DNA from: Haematobia irritans
Lineage: Eukaryota; Arthropoda; Insecta; Diptera; Muscidae
Length of the DNA: 64,000 nt
Assembly (NCBI RefSeq): GCF_050003625.1
Contig: NC_134397.1
Span: forward strand, 97,572,162 to 97,636,161
Reading direction: 5' to 3'
The notes beneath the pieces are model-generated. The model searched no databases. It was not told the DNA's origin and was given only the letters and a program-made list of their open reading frames with translations. Both the position numbers and the translations under genes were made by a program. Each line of letters opens with the position of its first letter. The stretch's first letter is position 1. Below are positions 42,229 to 53,799 of this stretch, in pieces.

Positions 42229-44952
42229 AGAGTTTTTTCAAATGTAACTCCTTTATGAGTATGAAATGGATTCGAAATTTTTATTGTCGATCTCCGTTGA
42301 CTTAGGCAATTGTTATAAAAACGAAACATGTAGGATATAACCCGCAATGCGCGATTGTAAGACGAAAATCTGAGTAAAATATCAGTATCGTCATTTGTAC
42401 TATGATAAGTTTGCACATTTACTCGCTTTCCTAATTCTGGTGCAACCAATGGATTTCTTTTAGGCGTTGGGTGTGGTTAAGTTAGCCATTTTGGACCATT
42501 AAGCCATAAAGAATTGGGTCTTAAATCTTGAGGTCGGCAACCCCTAGTACCGAGATCTGCTGGATTATTATGAGTTGGGACATGTCGCCAATTGCTACCA
42601 GGAACTAACTCGTGAATTTGTGAGGTCCTATTCGCAATGTACGTCTTCCAGGACCAAGGTGGTTTCGAAAGCCAACCAAGGACAATTGAAGAGTCAGTCC
42701 ATAGAGTAATGGAGCTTATTTTGAAATCAAAAGTCGAAGTGACATAATTGACGAGTTTAGCTAAAAGAAATGCACCATTAAGTTCCAATCTTGGCAAACA
42801 TACAGGTTAGAGAGGGGCGACTTTGCTTTTAGCAACAGTAAATTAGAAAACACAACTGATTTATCAGTTTGGCATCGCAAATAAACACAGGCACAATATG
42901 CAGCTTGAGACGAATCTGAAAACCCGTGGATTTCTAAAGTATCAGTAGGACAACATTGAATCCATCTTGGTATAGAGATAGAATTAATGTGAGGGAAATC
43001 GAATACGAGCCTATTCCACGTCGATTGTGACTCTGGACCAAAATTGTCATCCCATCCAATTCCTTATAGCCACAATTGTTGCATTAATATTTTTGCCCGA
43101 ATAATAACCGGTGCTATCCATCCCGCGGGATCAAATAATTGGGCAATGGACGATTCTTTTCGTCATAGTCTGTTCAGATTGTATTGGATTTATTGAGTAA
43201 GTAAACGAATCTGACAACGCATTGCAATTTATATATATTTTTGTAGAACTTGATTCATGGAAGCGTAAAAATTCGGAATCGTATAAGTCTTGAGACGTAA
43301 TATGAGAGAGTAATTGTGGATCGTGTTTAAGTATTCGAGCTACTATGGGATGAGTTGCTTGGACATCAGATGCCAGTTGTAAAAGAGTACGTATAGCAAG
43401 GAATGGCACGCAATTAATGCCAGAAGTTACTGTTTTGAATTGATAATCTTTAATAGAGTTATTATCGGAGGGTTTGAATAAAATTCGTTGATACGGTCTA
43501 TCATGAGGGTGTACAAGAATCTGTCTGCACATTTTTTGAATATCCCCGCAGAAAACATACTGATATTTCCGCCAATTTAGAATAACAGAAGTAAGATCAG
43601 ATTGTAATGTGGGACCGGTGTGTAATATATCGTTAAGAGTATAGCCTGATTTCGTTTTTTCGGGACGCATTAAAAACAATTCGAACCTTTGTGGACTTAT
43701 GTTCCGGTCGTACCACAGCGTGATGTTGCAAGTAAAATGAATTAAATTTATCATCAAAAGAAATTTCGCGCGAATATGTTTCTTCCGCGTGATCAAGCGC
43801 TATATATTCGTTCAGAACATCTTAATTCATTCTGTGTTAATTCTGTGTTCTTAAAGGTAGAATTACATACCATGCGTTCAATGCGTACAATGCGTCCGAT
43901 GATTTAAGAGTTTAAATTTCTCTTTGAAATCAAAAGCTCGAATAGTCTGCCGCAAATAAAAAATCAACCCTTCCATCAACGCACGGATTGACGCATGGTA
44001 TGTAATTCAACCTTAATTCAGAATCTTTGGAAAGATTTCGTTCCATACGATTGTACTGAGCCAAACCCATATATCTAAAAGGACCCAAGTACAATGAATC
44101 AGGAAATTCTTCCTTAAAAGGAAGTCATACCATGTAACGACCATCGGGTAAACGAGTTGTAGTTTTTCTGTAATATTCTTCACAGAACGCATCAGCAGCT
44201 GAGACGAGATGGGATGTAGGAACTTCTTCTTGTTCCCAAAATTTTCTTAGCATTTCGTTAATAGAAGATTCTTCGAATTCATGAACATTTACGGAGAATG
44301 AATGTATTGTTTCAGTACCCATTGGACCACTGAGAACTCAACCAAATATCGTATTATAGGCTGAAGTTTCGCCACAAATATTTTTCTTGATTCCTTCAAA
44401 ATTAATAAAACGTTCGGAATCATTACCCAGAACCAAATCAATTTGTGAAGATTTGTTGAAATATGGATCTGCCAACTTTTAATTTTCCAATTCTGAATTA
44501 TTTGGTATTTCAAACGAAACGGCAGGAAGACGTTTTGTCACTTTCGGCAAAACAATGGCAGAAACTGAGAATCGTATTTCATGTTTCCATAGTGTCAAGG
44601 ACAATTGACATTGTTTGTCAGATGTTTGACGCAGGCCACCAATTCCAGATATTTCAAAATTTGACTTAGTAGTCGGAAGTTGTAAACGGGTTTGAATTCG
44701 TTTTGCAATAAATGTTCGTTGAGAACCCGGATCTATAAGAGCCCTAATCGTGAACAATTCTCCATTATGTTCAATCTGCACTAATGCAGTTCGGAGTAAA
44801 ATCATATCATTATTCGATGAAAAGTTGGCTTGGATTATTTTGCTTTGATGCAGGTGGTTGTTCCTTCTGTGAGGATAAATTGTGTGTATTTTTAATGGGC
44901 TTTTGATGATTCTGGCTTTCGCTTCTATTTTCTTGAGTATTTGAATTTTCAC
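42229..44952 (-). pseudogene. BEL/Pao pol: protease, RT, RNase H
   Basis: Minus strand, in order. The aspartic protease is ALIDPGSQRTFI (about 44745-44700, DPGS where DSGS is typical), with the following FEISGIGG. Then DLVLGNDSERF, GWVLSGPMGTE, and the linker SINEMLRKFWEQEEVP and DGRYMV (44322-44125). The reverse transcriptase part (43796-43131) has KSGYTLNDILHTGPTLQSDL, WRKYQYVFCGDIQKM and FKTVTSGINCVPFLAIRTL, but the YVDD catalytic region is deleted between RILKHD and PQLLSHIT (about 43320). RNase H (42797-42477): PRLELNGAFLLAKLV, WTDSSIVLGWLS, NPADLGTRG. The next segment (APELGKRVNVQTYHS, LLRFSSYNRALRV) runs to the LINE-2 insertion. Several stops. This LTR retrotransposon is dead. Confidence 0.9.
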
Positions 44953-44989
44953 TTGTATTTTCGTTGTATTTAGTTGATATATGAATCAA

Positions 44990-46308
44990 ACTGTGGTGCG
45001 GTTTGTGACAAATTATACAATTGTTTGTACTTTTACAATTAGGTTTGAGATGGGAACTTGATAAGCAGTTACTGCAAATCTTATTTTTATAGACAAAGTC
45101 TATAAGCTGTTGTGCAGTAAGTTAACGAATTTTCGGACACTTTCGTAAAGAATGGTTGGTTTCACAAAGTACACAAGTAGCTGTGAGTCTTTCTTGAGAG
45201 ATATGTTTGTATTTTGCCAGAGCCCTGAGATGAGATGGGATTGCGTTGACCATATTTATTTGAATTTTGATGTGTAATATTATTTTACTGCTTTGTGCAC
45301 TTTATGCTCGAGATGCGTTCTACAACTTCGAATCTACTTATAAAAAATTCGTCCAGTTGATTCCACGTAGGCAGATCTGTGATCTGAGGGATTGTTCCCA
45401 TAAAGAGAAAGTTTTATCTGGTAATTTTGTGGAAATAAAATAAATGAGAATGGGATCCCATCCGTCAATATCGACGTTAAGAGATCGAAGAGTACATAAA
45501 CAATCATTGACCGTGGACTGAATTTTTTGAATTGATTCGCTGTTTTCAACATTTGCGACAAGTATATTGAAAAGAATTTTTAATTGATTATCAACTAAAA
45601 CACGTTTATTTTCGTACCGAGCTTTAAGTGCGTTCCATGCCATATTATAATTTTCATCGCACATAGTGTAACGCTTGACTATAGACCAGGGGCCCAGGTC
45701 TTATTGCGTAAATGAAAAAGTTTGTGAGCGGGGGTTAATTTTGGATGATTTACATAAACTGCCGTGAACATATCACGGAACGAGCGCCACTCCTCGTAAC
45801 CACCTTTAAACAACTCGGTATCGCACGGAGGAACTATTATATACCTGTCGTTAGAGTTATGAGAAGAGACGGGAATAGAATTCTGATTCTGAGGAATATA
45901 TTCAGGAACTAGACTATGTCTGGTATTTTAACGTGACTGGCCTCCAGATATTCGGAGAATATCTAAAATTTGAGACCTTGCGGTGTAATATGCCTCCGAA
46001 CTAGCATTGACATTTAGCTTTAATATCCTTCGGATCGGTAGAACTCGGCGATAGCATTATATTTTGATATGAAGTCTGAAGTTGTTGCCATCTTTTCCCA
46101 AGTCTTCCAACTTAACTTCTAATACAGAGTCCGTTTGGTCTCTAATATCACATTGTTCGAATTACGTACAGAAAAGTATCAAATACTCGCAATCAAAAAT
46201 AAATCTATCATATGCAGGAGATGCGGCCACTGCCGCGTTAGCATTGGAAGAAGCATTTGATCCAGAAAGACCTGATGAAGGGTCGTTAGGATTGTTTGTA
46301 GGATTCAT
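44990..46308 (-). pseudogene. BEL/Pao gag remnant
   Basis: Starts at ATG 46308 (MNPTNNPNDPSSGLSG), with a stop in the first 60 codons. The capsid-like part (45664-45338) reads YNMAWNALKARYENKRVLV, LKILFNILVANVENS and DGWDPILIYFISTKLPDKTF, typical of BEL/Pao gag. The zinc-knuckle region is at about 45190-45000: CVLCETNHSLRKCPK, KICSNCLSSSHLKPNC, NNCIICHKPHHSLIHIS. It has one in-frame stop after KCPKIR and frameshifts near 45700 and 45330. Gag packages element RNA; knuckles bind it. Confidence 0.85.
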
Positions 46309-46955
46309 TGTTGTGAAAAAGTTTCAGAAATTTATAGATTGAAAACGAGAAATCTTTTATTGAATTTATCAACGTAATGAATTGGAATTGCAGAAGTATA
46401 GCGAGAAAAAATATATGCGTTTTTGGATTTGTAAATATGAAGTTTTGTGGGTGACCTCTAACCGTTTTAGTTGCGTTTTATGCGAAAATTTATCTCCAGA
46501 ACTAATAAACTAATAAGCGAGATTTCCAGATGTTGCGAGAATATAGTTGTTTATTGTTCAAGAGATCAATTGAAAAGATAAATATGCGAAAAGAATAATA
46601 ACCAATCAATTTTAATTGATTTCAGTTCATAAAAATATAATTCAGACAATTTTAATTGTGTTTAAACAAATTCCAAAGTGTTGCGTTCTTTATGTAATGT
46701 GATGCGATTGATAAATTCGATTTCAAAGCGACACTATGAAACGGAATTATTCAAATTCAATTAGTAAAATTTCTGTCTTAAAATTCCAAGAAACCAAAAT
46801 TTTCACAATATCAAAATCTTTGTTTTCAAAAAACGTTAACGAGACAAGATTTCGATCTTTCATTTATGAGACGAGATTAAATTTCATTAAGATTCTTTCC
46901 AAGCAGGTGAAATCTATTGAACACATTCACTGAACTATGATTTTCCAAACCTCTC
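46309..46955. other. BEL/Pao 5' leader or LTR side, AT-rich
   Basis: This lies upstream of BEL/Pao gag (minus strand), where leader and 5' LTR are expected. I could not identify LTR ends or a primer-binding site. A plus-strand frame at 46736-46933 has no recognisable domain. Confidence 0.35.
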
Positions 46956-47395
46956 GAATCGAAAAAATCATAAGTCCGCAATCAAAGTTCAAAAACTCGA
47001 CCAAGCTCTTTGTAGCAAAACAGATAAAACAATTGTAAACTTCACAGAATGAGAAATGTAATTTTCAAAGAGAAATATATTGAACTCACTGAAAACATAT
47101 GACTTTCAAGATTTTGTTTCAAAAAAATTATATATCTTCAATAAAAGTTCAAAAATTCCTCCAAATTTTAGTCAAGCCACAGGCCAAATAATTTTAAGCT
47201 TCACAGAGCGAGAAATGTAAATGTCACGAAGAAATATAATGAACTCATCCAAAAGAAATATGACTTTATTGAATTTTTCTTCGAAAAAATCATATAACTC
47301 AATAAAAGTTCAAAAATTTCCTCAAATCTTGATAAAGCACAACAGGGCAATTTAATAGCAATATTCAGAGAGAAATATCAGCCAATTCGGCCTTG
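46956..47395 (+). repeat. Diverged tandem repeat, period about 157-165 bp, ~2.7 units
   Basis: The phrase CAATAAAAGTTCAAAAATT (or CAATCAAAGTTCAAAAACT) occurs near 46980, 47139 and 47302. Each is followed within 60-80 bp by an AACTTCACAGAATGAGAAAT-like phrase (47040, 47199, 47358 region). Probably part of the BEL/Pao leader region. Confidence 0.65.
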
Positions 47396-47499
47396 AGATG
47401 TAATTTCACTTTGTAGATATATTGATGTTTATTTTAATGTTGTAATGAGTATTTTCGTTGATAGTTTGTTTTAATGTTGTAATGAGTGATTTCGTTGAT

Positions 47500-47762
47500 A
47501 TATTCGACGAACGGAAATTGCGATGTTCTGAATTACAATTTTCCTTATGAGCCGCTTATTGTCTTGTATATATTTTTTTCCAACAAATTTAAAATATTCG
47601 AGGAGTGAAAATTGCGATTTTATTTCTCACTATTTTTCTTATGAGCCGCTTGATTTCTTGTATATGTTTACCAATTTCAATAAATTTAATATATTCGAGG
47701 AGTGAATATTGCGATTTTATTTCTCACAATGTTTCTTAGGAGACGCTTGATATGTTGCAAAT
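47500..47762 (+). repeat. Tandem repeat, three units of about 100 bp
   Basis: Units begin ATATTCGACGAACGGAAATT (47501), ATATTCGAGGAGTGAAAATT (47593) and ATATTCGAGGAGTGAATATT (47691). Each is followed by GCGATTTTATTTCTCAC- and TTTCTTATGAGCCGCTTGAT-like text. The preceding 47420-47500 has a shorter direct repeat of TTTTAATGTTGTAATGAGT. Confidence 0.75.
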
Positions 47763-47879
47763 ATTCATAAATTTATCAATAATTTCAATAAATTACCTGT
47801 TGTTATGATGATTCGTTCATATATGTTGATATAATATTAATTTGAGTATATTCGCAGTCGTATGAGTTGATCTGAGAAT

Positions 47880-48619
47880 TTTGTTTGAGTGCGTATTTGG
47901 GAAACGAAAATTTTCGAGCGTAATTAATTTTCTGAGTGTAAGAATTTTTAGAGATTTTCATAAATGTATTTTATTTCAATTTTAGACAAATTTCCGAAAT
48001 CTTCACACTTTTTCCGAGTGTAATAATAGTTTTTGTTTAATTAAGATTCTTTTTTTCGAGTGTAATAACTTTCTGATTATAGAATTTTCCCGAGCGTAAT
48101 ACAATTTTCTGGAAAAAGTAATCGAAAATACGTTATGTCGCTAACTTTTTTGAGATTATTATTATTTATTTATTCATTTTTTTTTGCAAATTTTAGTATT
48201 GCAATATTTTTAAAGCAAAAAAATTTTTGAATGTAAAAATATATACCAAGATAAAAAATTTTGAGTGCAGCAAAAATTTCGAGAATTTAAATAATTTTTT
48301 CCCGAGTGTACAAATTTTTTAATGTACAAAAATATTCCAAGTTAAAATTTTTAAGTGTAGAAAAATTTTGTAGAATTTTTGCTGAGTGTACAAATTCGAG
48401 TTTATATTTTCCAAATTTTACATTTTCCAAATTTTAGCATAAATTTTTGAGAGTTGAAAACACGCATTTTTCAGTTGCGAAAAAATTTTCTTTTTGAATT
48501 TAAAGACAATTTTCTGTGAGTGTAATTTCCGTGAATTCAAGAAAAATTTTGTTAATACGAATTTTTGCAAGTGTAGTAATTTTTTGCGTTTTACCAAAGA
48601 GAATTAGCGCTTTACCAAA
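47880..48619 (+). repeat. AT-rich region with recurrent GAGTGTAA/CGAGTGTA words
   Basis: GAGTGTAA, GAGCGTAA, GAGTGTAC or close variants recur roughly every 25-80 bp (for example 47931, 48016, 48057, 48093, 48304, 48385). The same word continues at about 53692 and 53731 on the other side of LINE-3, so the region is one block split by LINE-3. Its role is unknown; it may be LTR or leader sequence of BEL/Pao. Confidence 0.55.
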
Positions 48620-48771
48620 ATTTACTTTAGGTTAGGTTAAGGTTAGGTTAAAGTGGCAGCCCGATTAAGATTCAGGCTCACTTAGACTATTCAGTCCATT
48701 GTGATACCACATTAACTAAAAGTACCTATTACATATGGGCACTTCTAGTTTTAACCGCTGAACCTTCTTGA

Positions 48772-51700
48772 TTATTTTTCTTTGTTGAACCAACCAGATT
48801 GTTCCAAAAATATTAGCAGACTGCTTAAGTTAACGTTTTCCAGATCCGCCAGTAATCTGAAGCTATATGCTCCTAAAAGTTGCTTGCGCTTTACACAAAA
48901 TGCAGGACACTCACACAAGAGGTGTTTAATTGATTCTTTTTCCTCCGCATCATGACAGCTCATACAATAGTCATTATACTTCGCGCCAATAGTTTTTGCA
49001 AATTCGCCTATCAGGCAGCGACCCGTTATAGCAGATATCAGGAGTGATATCTGACGTCTCGAGAACATTAGCATATCTAGTGTGCGGTTTAAGTTGAAAT
49101 GGGGCCATATTTGCTTGGTGTCGTTACAACCCTTGCAATTCTCCCATCGAACATTTGCCATCATAACAGCCTTCTCACGCAGCATGAGCTTGCAGGTAGC
49201 TAGGGGCATACCAACAAATTCTAGTTCCCCTGGAATATGTAAGGTAGTCCCTAGCCTTGCCAACTCATCCGCTTCGCAGTTCCCCGGTATGTTCCTATGG
49301 CCAGGCACCCATATTAGGTGAATATTGTACTGCTCAGCCATCTCATTGAGAGATTTGCGGCAATCGATGGCCGTTTTCGAGTTGAGGAACACAGAGTCCA
49401 AGGATTTTATTGCAGGTTGACTGTCTGAGTATATATTAATGCCCACATTTTTTGGAACATTACTTCTCAGCCAATTCGCCACCTCTCTTATTGCTAATAT
49501 TTCAGCCTGAAAAACACTACAGTGATTAGGTAATCTTTTCGCTATTTGAAGTTCCAGATCATTAGAATATACTCCGAAACCCACTTGTCCATCCAATTTG
49601 GAGCCATCAGTGTAGAAATCTATATATTCTTTATTCCCCGGGGTCTGTGTGCACCACGCCTCACTGTTGGGGATTAGAGTCTCAAACTTTTTGTCGAAAA
49701 GTGGACTCGCCAAAGTGTAATCCACTACGTTAGGCACATCTGACATTATTTTGAGGACAGAACTGTGACCGTAACCATTTTCCGACCACAGCGATAGTTC
49801 GCGCAACCGCACAGCCGTTGTTGCAGCTAACTGTTTGGCCAAAATGTCTAAAGGCAATAGATGCAGCATGACATTAAGGGAATTTGTTCCTGTCTTGCTG
49901 AATGCGCCTGAAATACACAAACACGCCATACGCTGAACTTTATCTAAACCAGTCGGTTTCTGAAGTGCCGGCCACCAGACTACAACACCATATAGCATTA
50001 TAGGTCTAACCACTGCCGTGTATAGCCAATGCACAATTTTTGGTTTTAGTCCCCACTTTTTTCCTATTGCCTTTTTGCACGAGTACAAAGCTATAGTTGC
50101 CTTCCTCGCCCTTTCTTCAATATTAAGCTTAAAGTTCAGCTTCCTGTCCAAAATAACGCCAAGGTATTTTGCACAATCACCAAAGGGAATTTCAATACCC
50201 CCTAAGGAAATAGGCCTAACCGTGGGAGTTTTGCGATCTTTGCAGTACATGACTAATTCTGTCTTTGCAGGATTTACCCCAAGACCATTGTCTTTCGCCC
50301 ATTGTTCAGTCATCCGGAGGGCCCTCTGAATAATATCTCTGATTGTGGATGGGAATTTTCCCCTGACTGCCAGAGCTACATCATCTGCGTATGCCACCAC
50401 TTTTATTCTTTCTTTTTCTAGAGTAACCAGAAGGCTATTTATAGCAACATTCCAAAGAAGAGGTGATAGAACTCCTCCTTGGGGAGTGCCTCTGTTCACA
50501 TACTTTTGTATGTTTGCTTGTCCTAGTGTGGCTGAAATACGTCTCTTCATTAGCAGTTCGTCTAACAGCCTGAGTATACATGGATCAACATTCAGAGTTG
50601 TCAGTCCATTTAATATCGAGCTCGGATGGACATTATTGAACGCCCCTTCGATGTCTAGAAACGCCACGATTGTGTATTCTTTGACAGATAGTGAGCTTTC
50701 AATAAAGCTGACTAGTTCATGTAGTGCGGTCTCAGTAGACCTCCCTTCGAGTATGCATGCTGTCGTTTCGAGAACAAACTTAAATCGATGCTAGTTCTAA
50801 GATAAATATCTATCATCCTCTCCAGGGTCTTAAGTAGGAATGAGGATAAGCTGATTGGTCGGAAATCCTTCGCCCTCGAGTGAGAGGCTTTTCCCGCTTT
50901 AGGTATGAAAACGACTTTTGTTTCCCTCCACTTTCCTGGGATATATGATAAGTTGATACATCCTTTATATATCACCGACAACCAGGGGATAATTTTGTCA
51001 GTTACAGCTTGTAACTCCGCCGGAGTAATTCCATCAGGTCCAGGGGATTTGAATGGTCCAAAGCTATTTAGCGCCCATCTTATTCTAGTTTCCGATACAA
51101 TTTCCTCGACAGGAAACGACCGCTGAGCAACTGTGGCACCGCCAGTACATGGTTCAACCGTCTGATTTCCAGGAAAATGTGTGTCCAATAGTACCTCCAG
51201 CGTCTCCTCACTGGACGTTGTCCAATTGCCCTCCGATGTTTTAATGAAACCTGGAGCGGAGTTGGTGGATGCTAGAACCTTCCGTAGTCTGGAAGCCTCG
51301 GACGTATTCTCAATACTGCTGCAGTAAGCATTCCAAGAGTTATGCTGAGCCTTTCTCAGTTCTCGCTTGTATCCTCTCAGATTCTTCTTGTAAGCGTCCC
51401 AGTCCTCAGGGGCTCTGGTGGACTTTGCCTTGTTAAAGAGCTTCCTGCAGGATTTCCTCATATTACTTAATTCCGTAGACCACCATGGTGGTCGATGTTT
51501 CCCCCTTGGCTTTCCTCTAGGGCATGCAGCTTTCAGTGAGATGTTGAAGGCCTTAGTAATCCGCTCCACTGCGTGTTCGATATCTTGTACATTTCTCATA
51601 TTTGTCTCTGTTATTTCCGGTATCATCATATTGAACGATTCCCTATACCTATTCCAGTCAGCTTTCCTAACATTTGGCGGAAATATGATCTTGGTGATAT

Positions 51701-52376
51701 GAACATCAAATTTGAAACTGATGTAGCGATGATCTGAGAAGCTGTGTTCACTTAAAACCTGCCAATCAGATATCATTTCATTCAGTTCTTGCGAGGCCAA
51801 GGTGATGTCCAAAACCTCTTGCCTGTTTTTAGTGACAAAGGTTGGGACATCTCCCTTGTTGCAAACTACCAGATTAGTACGCAAAATAAACTCTATTAGC
51901 GACTCTCCCCTTGCATTAGTATCACTACTTCCCCATATACTATGATGTGCATTCGCATCGCATCCCATAATGAGTTTCGTCTTTGTTTTCAGTGACTCCT
52001 CCACTAAGGTCTTAACGGCATATGGAGGCATCTCCCTGTCATGTCCCATGTAGACCGAAGATACCCAATATTTGCATTTGGCTATTTCTAAACTTGCAAC
52101 GACAGTGTCTGTATTGCACATTGAAGGAAGCAGAAACAAGTTGAGCTCGTTTTTAGCAATTATACAGGCTCGATTTACATCATTACCAGTATACTGCAAT
52201 AGTTTGAACCCCGGAGTACTTAATTCACATATTTTGTTTTTATAAACATATGGTTCTTGAATAAGAACTATATCTATGTCCCCTTTCATCTGGAGAACTT
52301 TTAAGGCAGCACATGCAGCCTTACAATGATGAAGATTTATCTGGAGGATCCGTAGGACCATCGAGATTTTCAACAA
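48772..52376 (-). pseudogene. LINE-3 ORF2, full length with one frameshift
   Basis: A polyprotein of about 1200 codons. ATG 52376 opens 554 codons ending at 50712, and the second frame runs from about 50740 to the stop at 48772. The break is one missing base near 50742 (AGACCTCCCTTCG where the other copies read AGACCTGCCCTTCG). Endonuclease, residues 1-230: LQINLHHCKAAC, MGCDANAHHSIWGSS, SEHSFSDHRYISF. Linker to about 440. RT, about 440-750: SPGPDGITPAELQ, DFRPISLSSFLLKTLE, FLDIEGAFNNVHPSS, GTPQGGVLSPLLW, VAYADDVAL (about residue 664). RNase H, about 920-1060: IDFYTDGSKLDGQVGF, IYSDSQPAIKS, WVPGHRNIPGNCEADE. A CMSCHDAEEKES..HLLCECPAF zinc-binding end follows. Every catalytic motif is intact; the frameshift could be real or a sequencing error. 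Confidence 0.94.
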
Positions 52377-53550
52377 CCGTCACATCAGCCGCTTCAATCG
52401 AGTCATCAAGAATGTCCTCTTCAGAGATATCGGCGACTCTCGCAATAACCATAGGTTCAACTTTGGTGAGTTCTGAGGCAGTAGAAGCCTCCTCACGCAT
52501 ACGGTATCTATCCATGTCTTCAAATGTCTTGGTATCCCCCTCGACTTCGCAAGAGGATCCGCTTACTTCTGATTCAGACAGAGGCTTGTCCATTTCTGAA
52601 TCCTTTAGCTGATCGTTTTTATACACCTTCATTTGGATATAATGAAAGCCATAACATACACGGCCCTGGGACTTTGCTAGATGTGGCAAAGACTGAGTGT
52701 TCAATATAAACACTGCATGCCGTCTTGGCCCATCCACTTCATCCAAACGGCCAACCTTCCAATCAGCTGTTGGAAGATCTGGATTGCATTGTTTCAGTCT
52801 ATTTAAAATAGATTCAGGGTCAGGAGGGTTTGCAGGTATCCACGCATGTGCTCTTGGTCTAGCCGGTATGTCTTTCTTCTCGACTAACTCTAGAGCAGCT
52901 CCTTCCCAAACTTCACCAATTAGTATCAGAGCAGCTTTAAAACATTCTATAGACCTCTGGTCCTCAAATGCGACTAGCTTAAATCGTCCTTGATACCAAC
53001 CAGCCTCTTGGTGTCGAGGATCTGGGCCGGGAAACTTTTCCAGCACCTGTGAGTAGACGCCAGACAAAGCATTCTCAATTTCCCCCCATTTTTGCTTTGG
53101 AACCATACCGTCCAATGCTCCTTTATTTATGATAGCCATCACAAGGCTGTCTTTAGCAACTGAGGCAAACGATCGTTGATCTCTTTTGGAGGATGGCAGC
53201 TCATCCGGTGATCGTTCCCTTTTTCCAGCCTCAAGAATTCCTTGAGCCCATTTTAAGGAATCGCTTTGTTTAGCCGACAACGTGCTTGGGTCGACTGATC
53301 CTAATTTCTTTAGGATAAACAAAGCATTTCTGCGTTCTTTGAATCTCTTTCGTGAGGGATTACCTCCTTTTGATGCCGTTACCTTGGAAAAGGTCCGACT
53401 TGTCAAATTGTCGCCACCTGTCGACCCGTCTACAGGTCGACTAATTGGGCCTAACTCTTGGTCATTGCCCAAATTTATAACTCCAGTCGATACCCGTCCA
53501 CTGGGCCCTGAAGTTAGCAACCCAGTGGATGTCTTTGAATTTCTCTGCAT
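52321..53550 (-). CDS. LINE-3 ORF1 (DUF4780-type)
   Basis: An intact 409-residue ORF1 starting at ATG 53550 (MQRNSKTSTG). Basic N-terminal region (SRKRFKERRN), KRERSPDELPSSKRDQ, central DUF4780-like fold (AGWYQGRFKLVAFEDQRS; LPTADWKVGRLDEVDGP; GRVCYGFHYIQMKVYKND), acidic Ser-rich tail ending DKSSSL. Its stop at 52321 lies 56 nt inside ORF2. ORF2 is in a different frame, so its translation probably depends on reinitiation or internal entry; this is inferred from the layout, which is the same in LINE-1 and LINE-2. Confidence 0.9.
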   Translation of the reverse strand: MQRNSKTSTGLLTSGPSGRVSTGVINLGNDQELGPISRPVDGSTGGDNLTSRTFSKVTASKGGNPSRKRFKERRNALFILKKLGSVDPSTLSAKQSDSLKWAQGILEAGKRERSPDELPSSKRDQRSFASVAKDSLVMAIINKGALDGMVPKQKWGEIENALSGVYSQVLEKFPGPDPRHQEAGWYQGRFKLVAFEDQRSIECFKAALILIGEVWEGAALELVEKKDIPARPRAHAWIPANPPDPESILNRLKQCNPDLPTADWKVGRLDEVDGPRRHAVFILNTQSLPHLAKSQGRVCYGFHYIQMKVYKNDQLKDSEMDKPLSESEVSGSSCEVEGDTKTFEDMDRYRMREEASTASELTKVEPMVIARVADISEEDILDDSIEAADVTVVENLDGPTDPPDKSSSL

Positions 53551-53799
53551 GGTGGCCTAATATTCCACCACACTTGAAATTCGTAGTAGGTACTTATTAC
53601 GATGATTTTATCCGCTATTAAAAAACACGTCCGTTCCGTTCGACGGTTGAAATATATGTATTTACTTTATGAATGTAAAGAAAATTCTACGATGACATAC
53701 CAATTTTCTTGAGTGTAATAGGTTTTTTTTCGAGTAAAGATAAATTTTTCCAAAATTCGTGGTTTTGTTTTTATACCCCGGTAAAACACAAATGGAAGT

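Larger units (their letters stand above)
48629..53659 (-). mobile_element. LINE-3: nearly intact family L retrotransposon
   Basis: Bounded by a 9-bp target duplication ATTTACTTT (48620-48628 and 53660-53668). The 5' end TTTCAACCGTCGAACGG reads leftward from about 53651, with about 8 extra bases before the duplication. The 3' tail (plus view) is GGTTAGGTTAAGGTTAGGTT. Both ORFs are full length with one lesion, so this is the youngest copy of the family here and the best template for its consensus. Confidence 0.95.
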
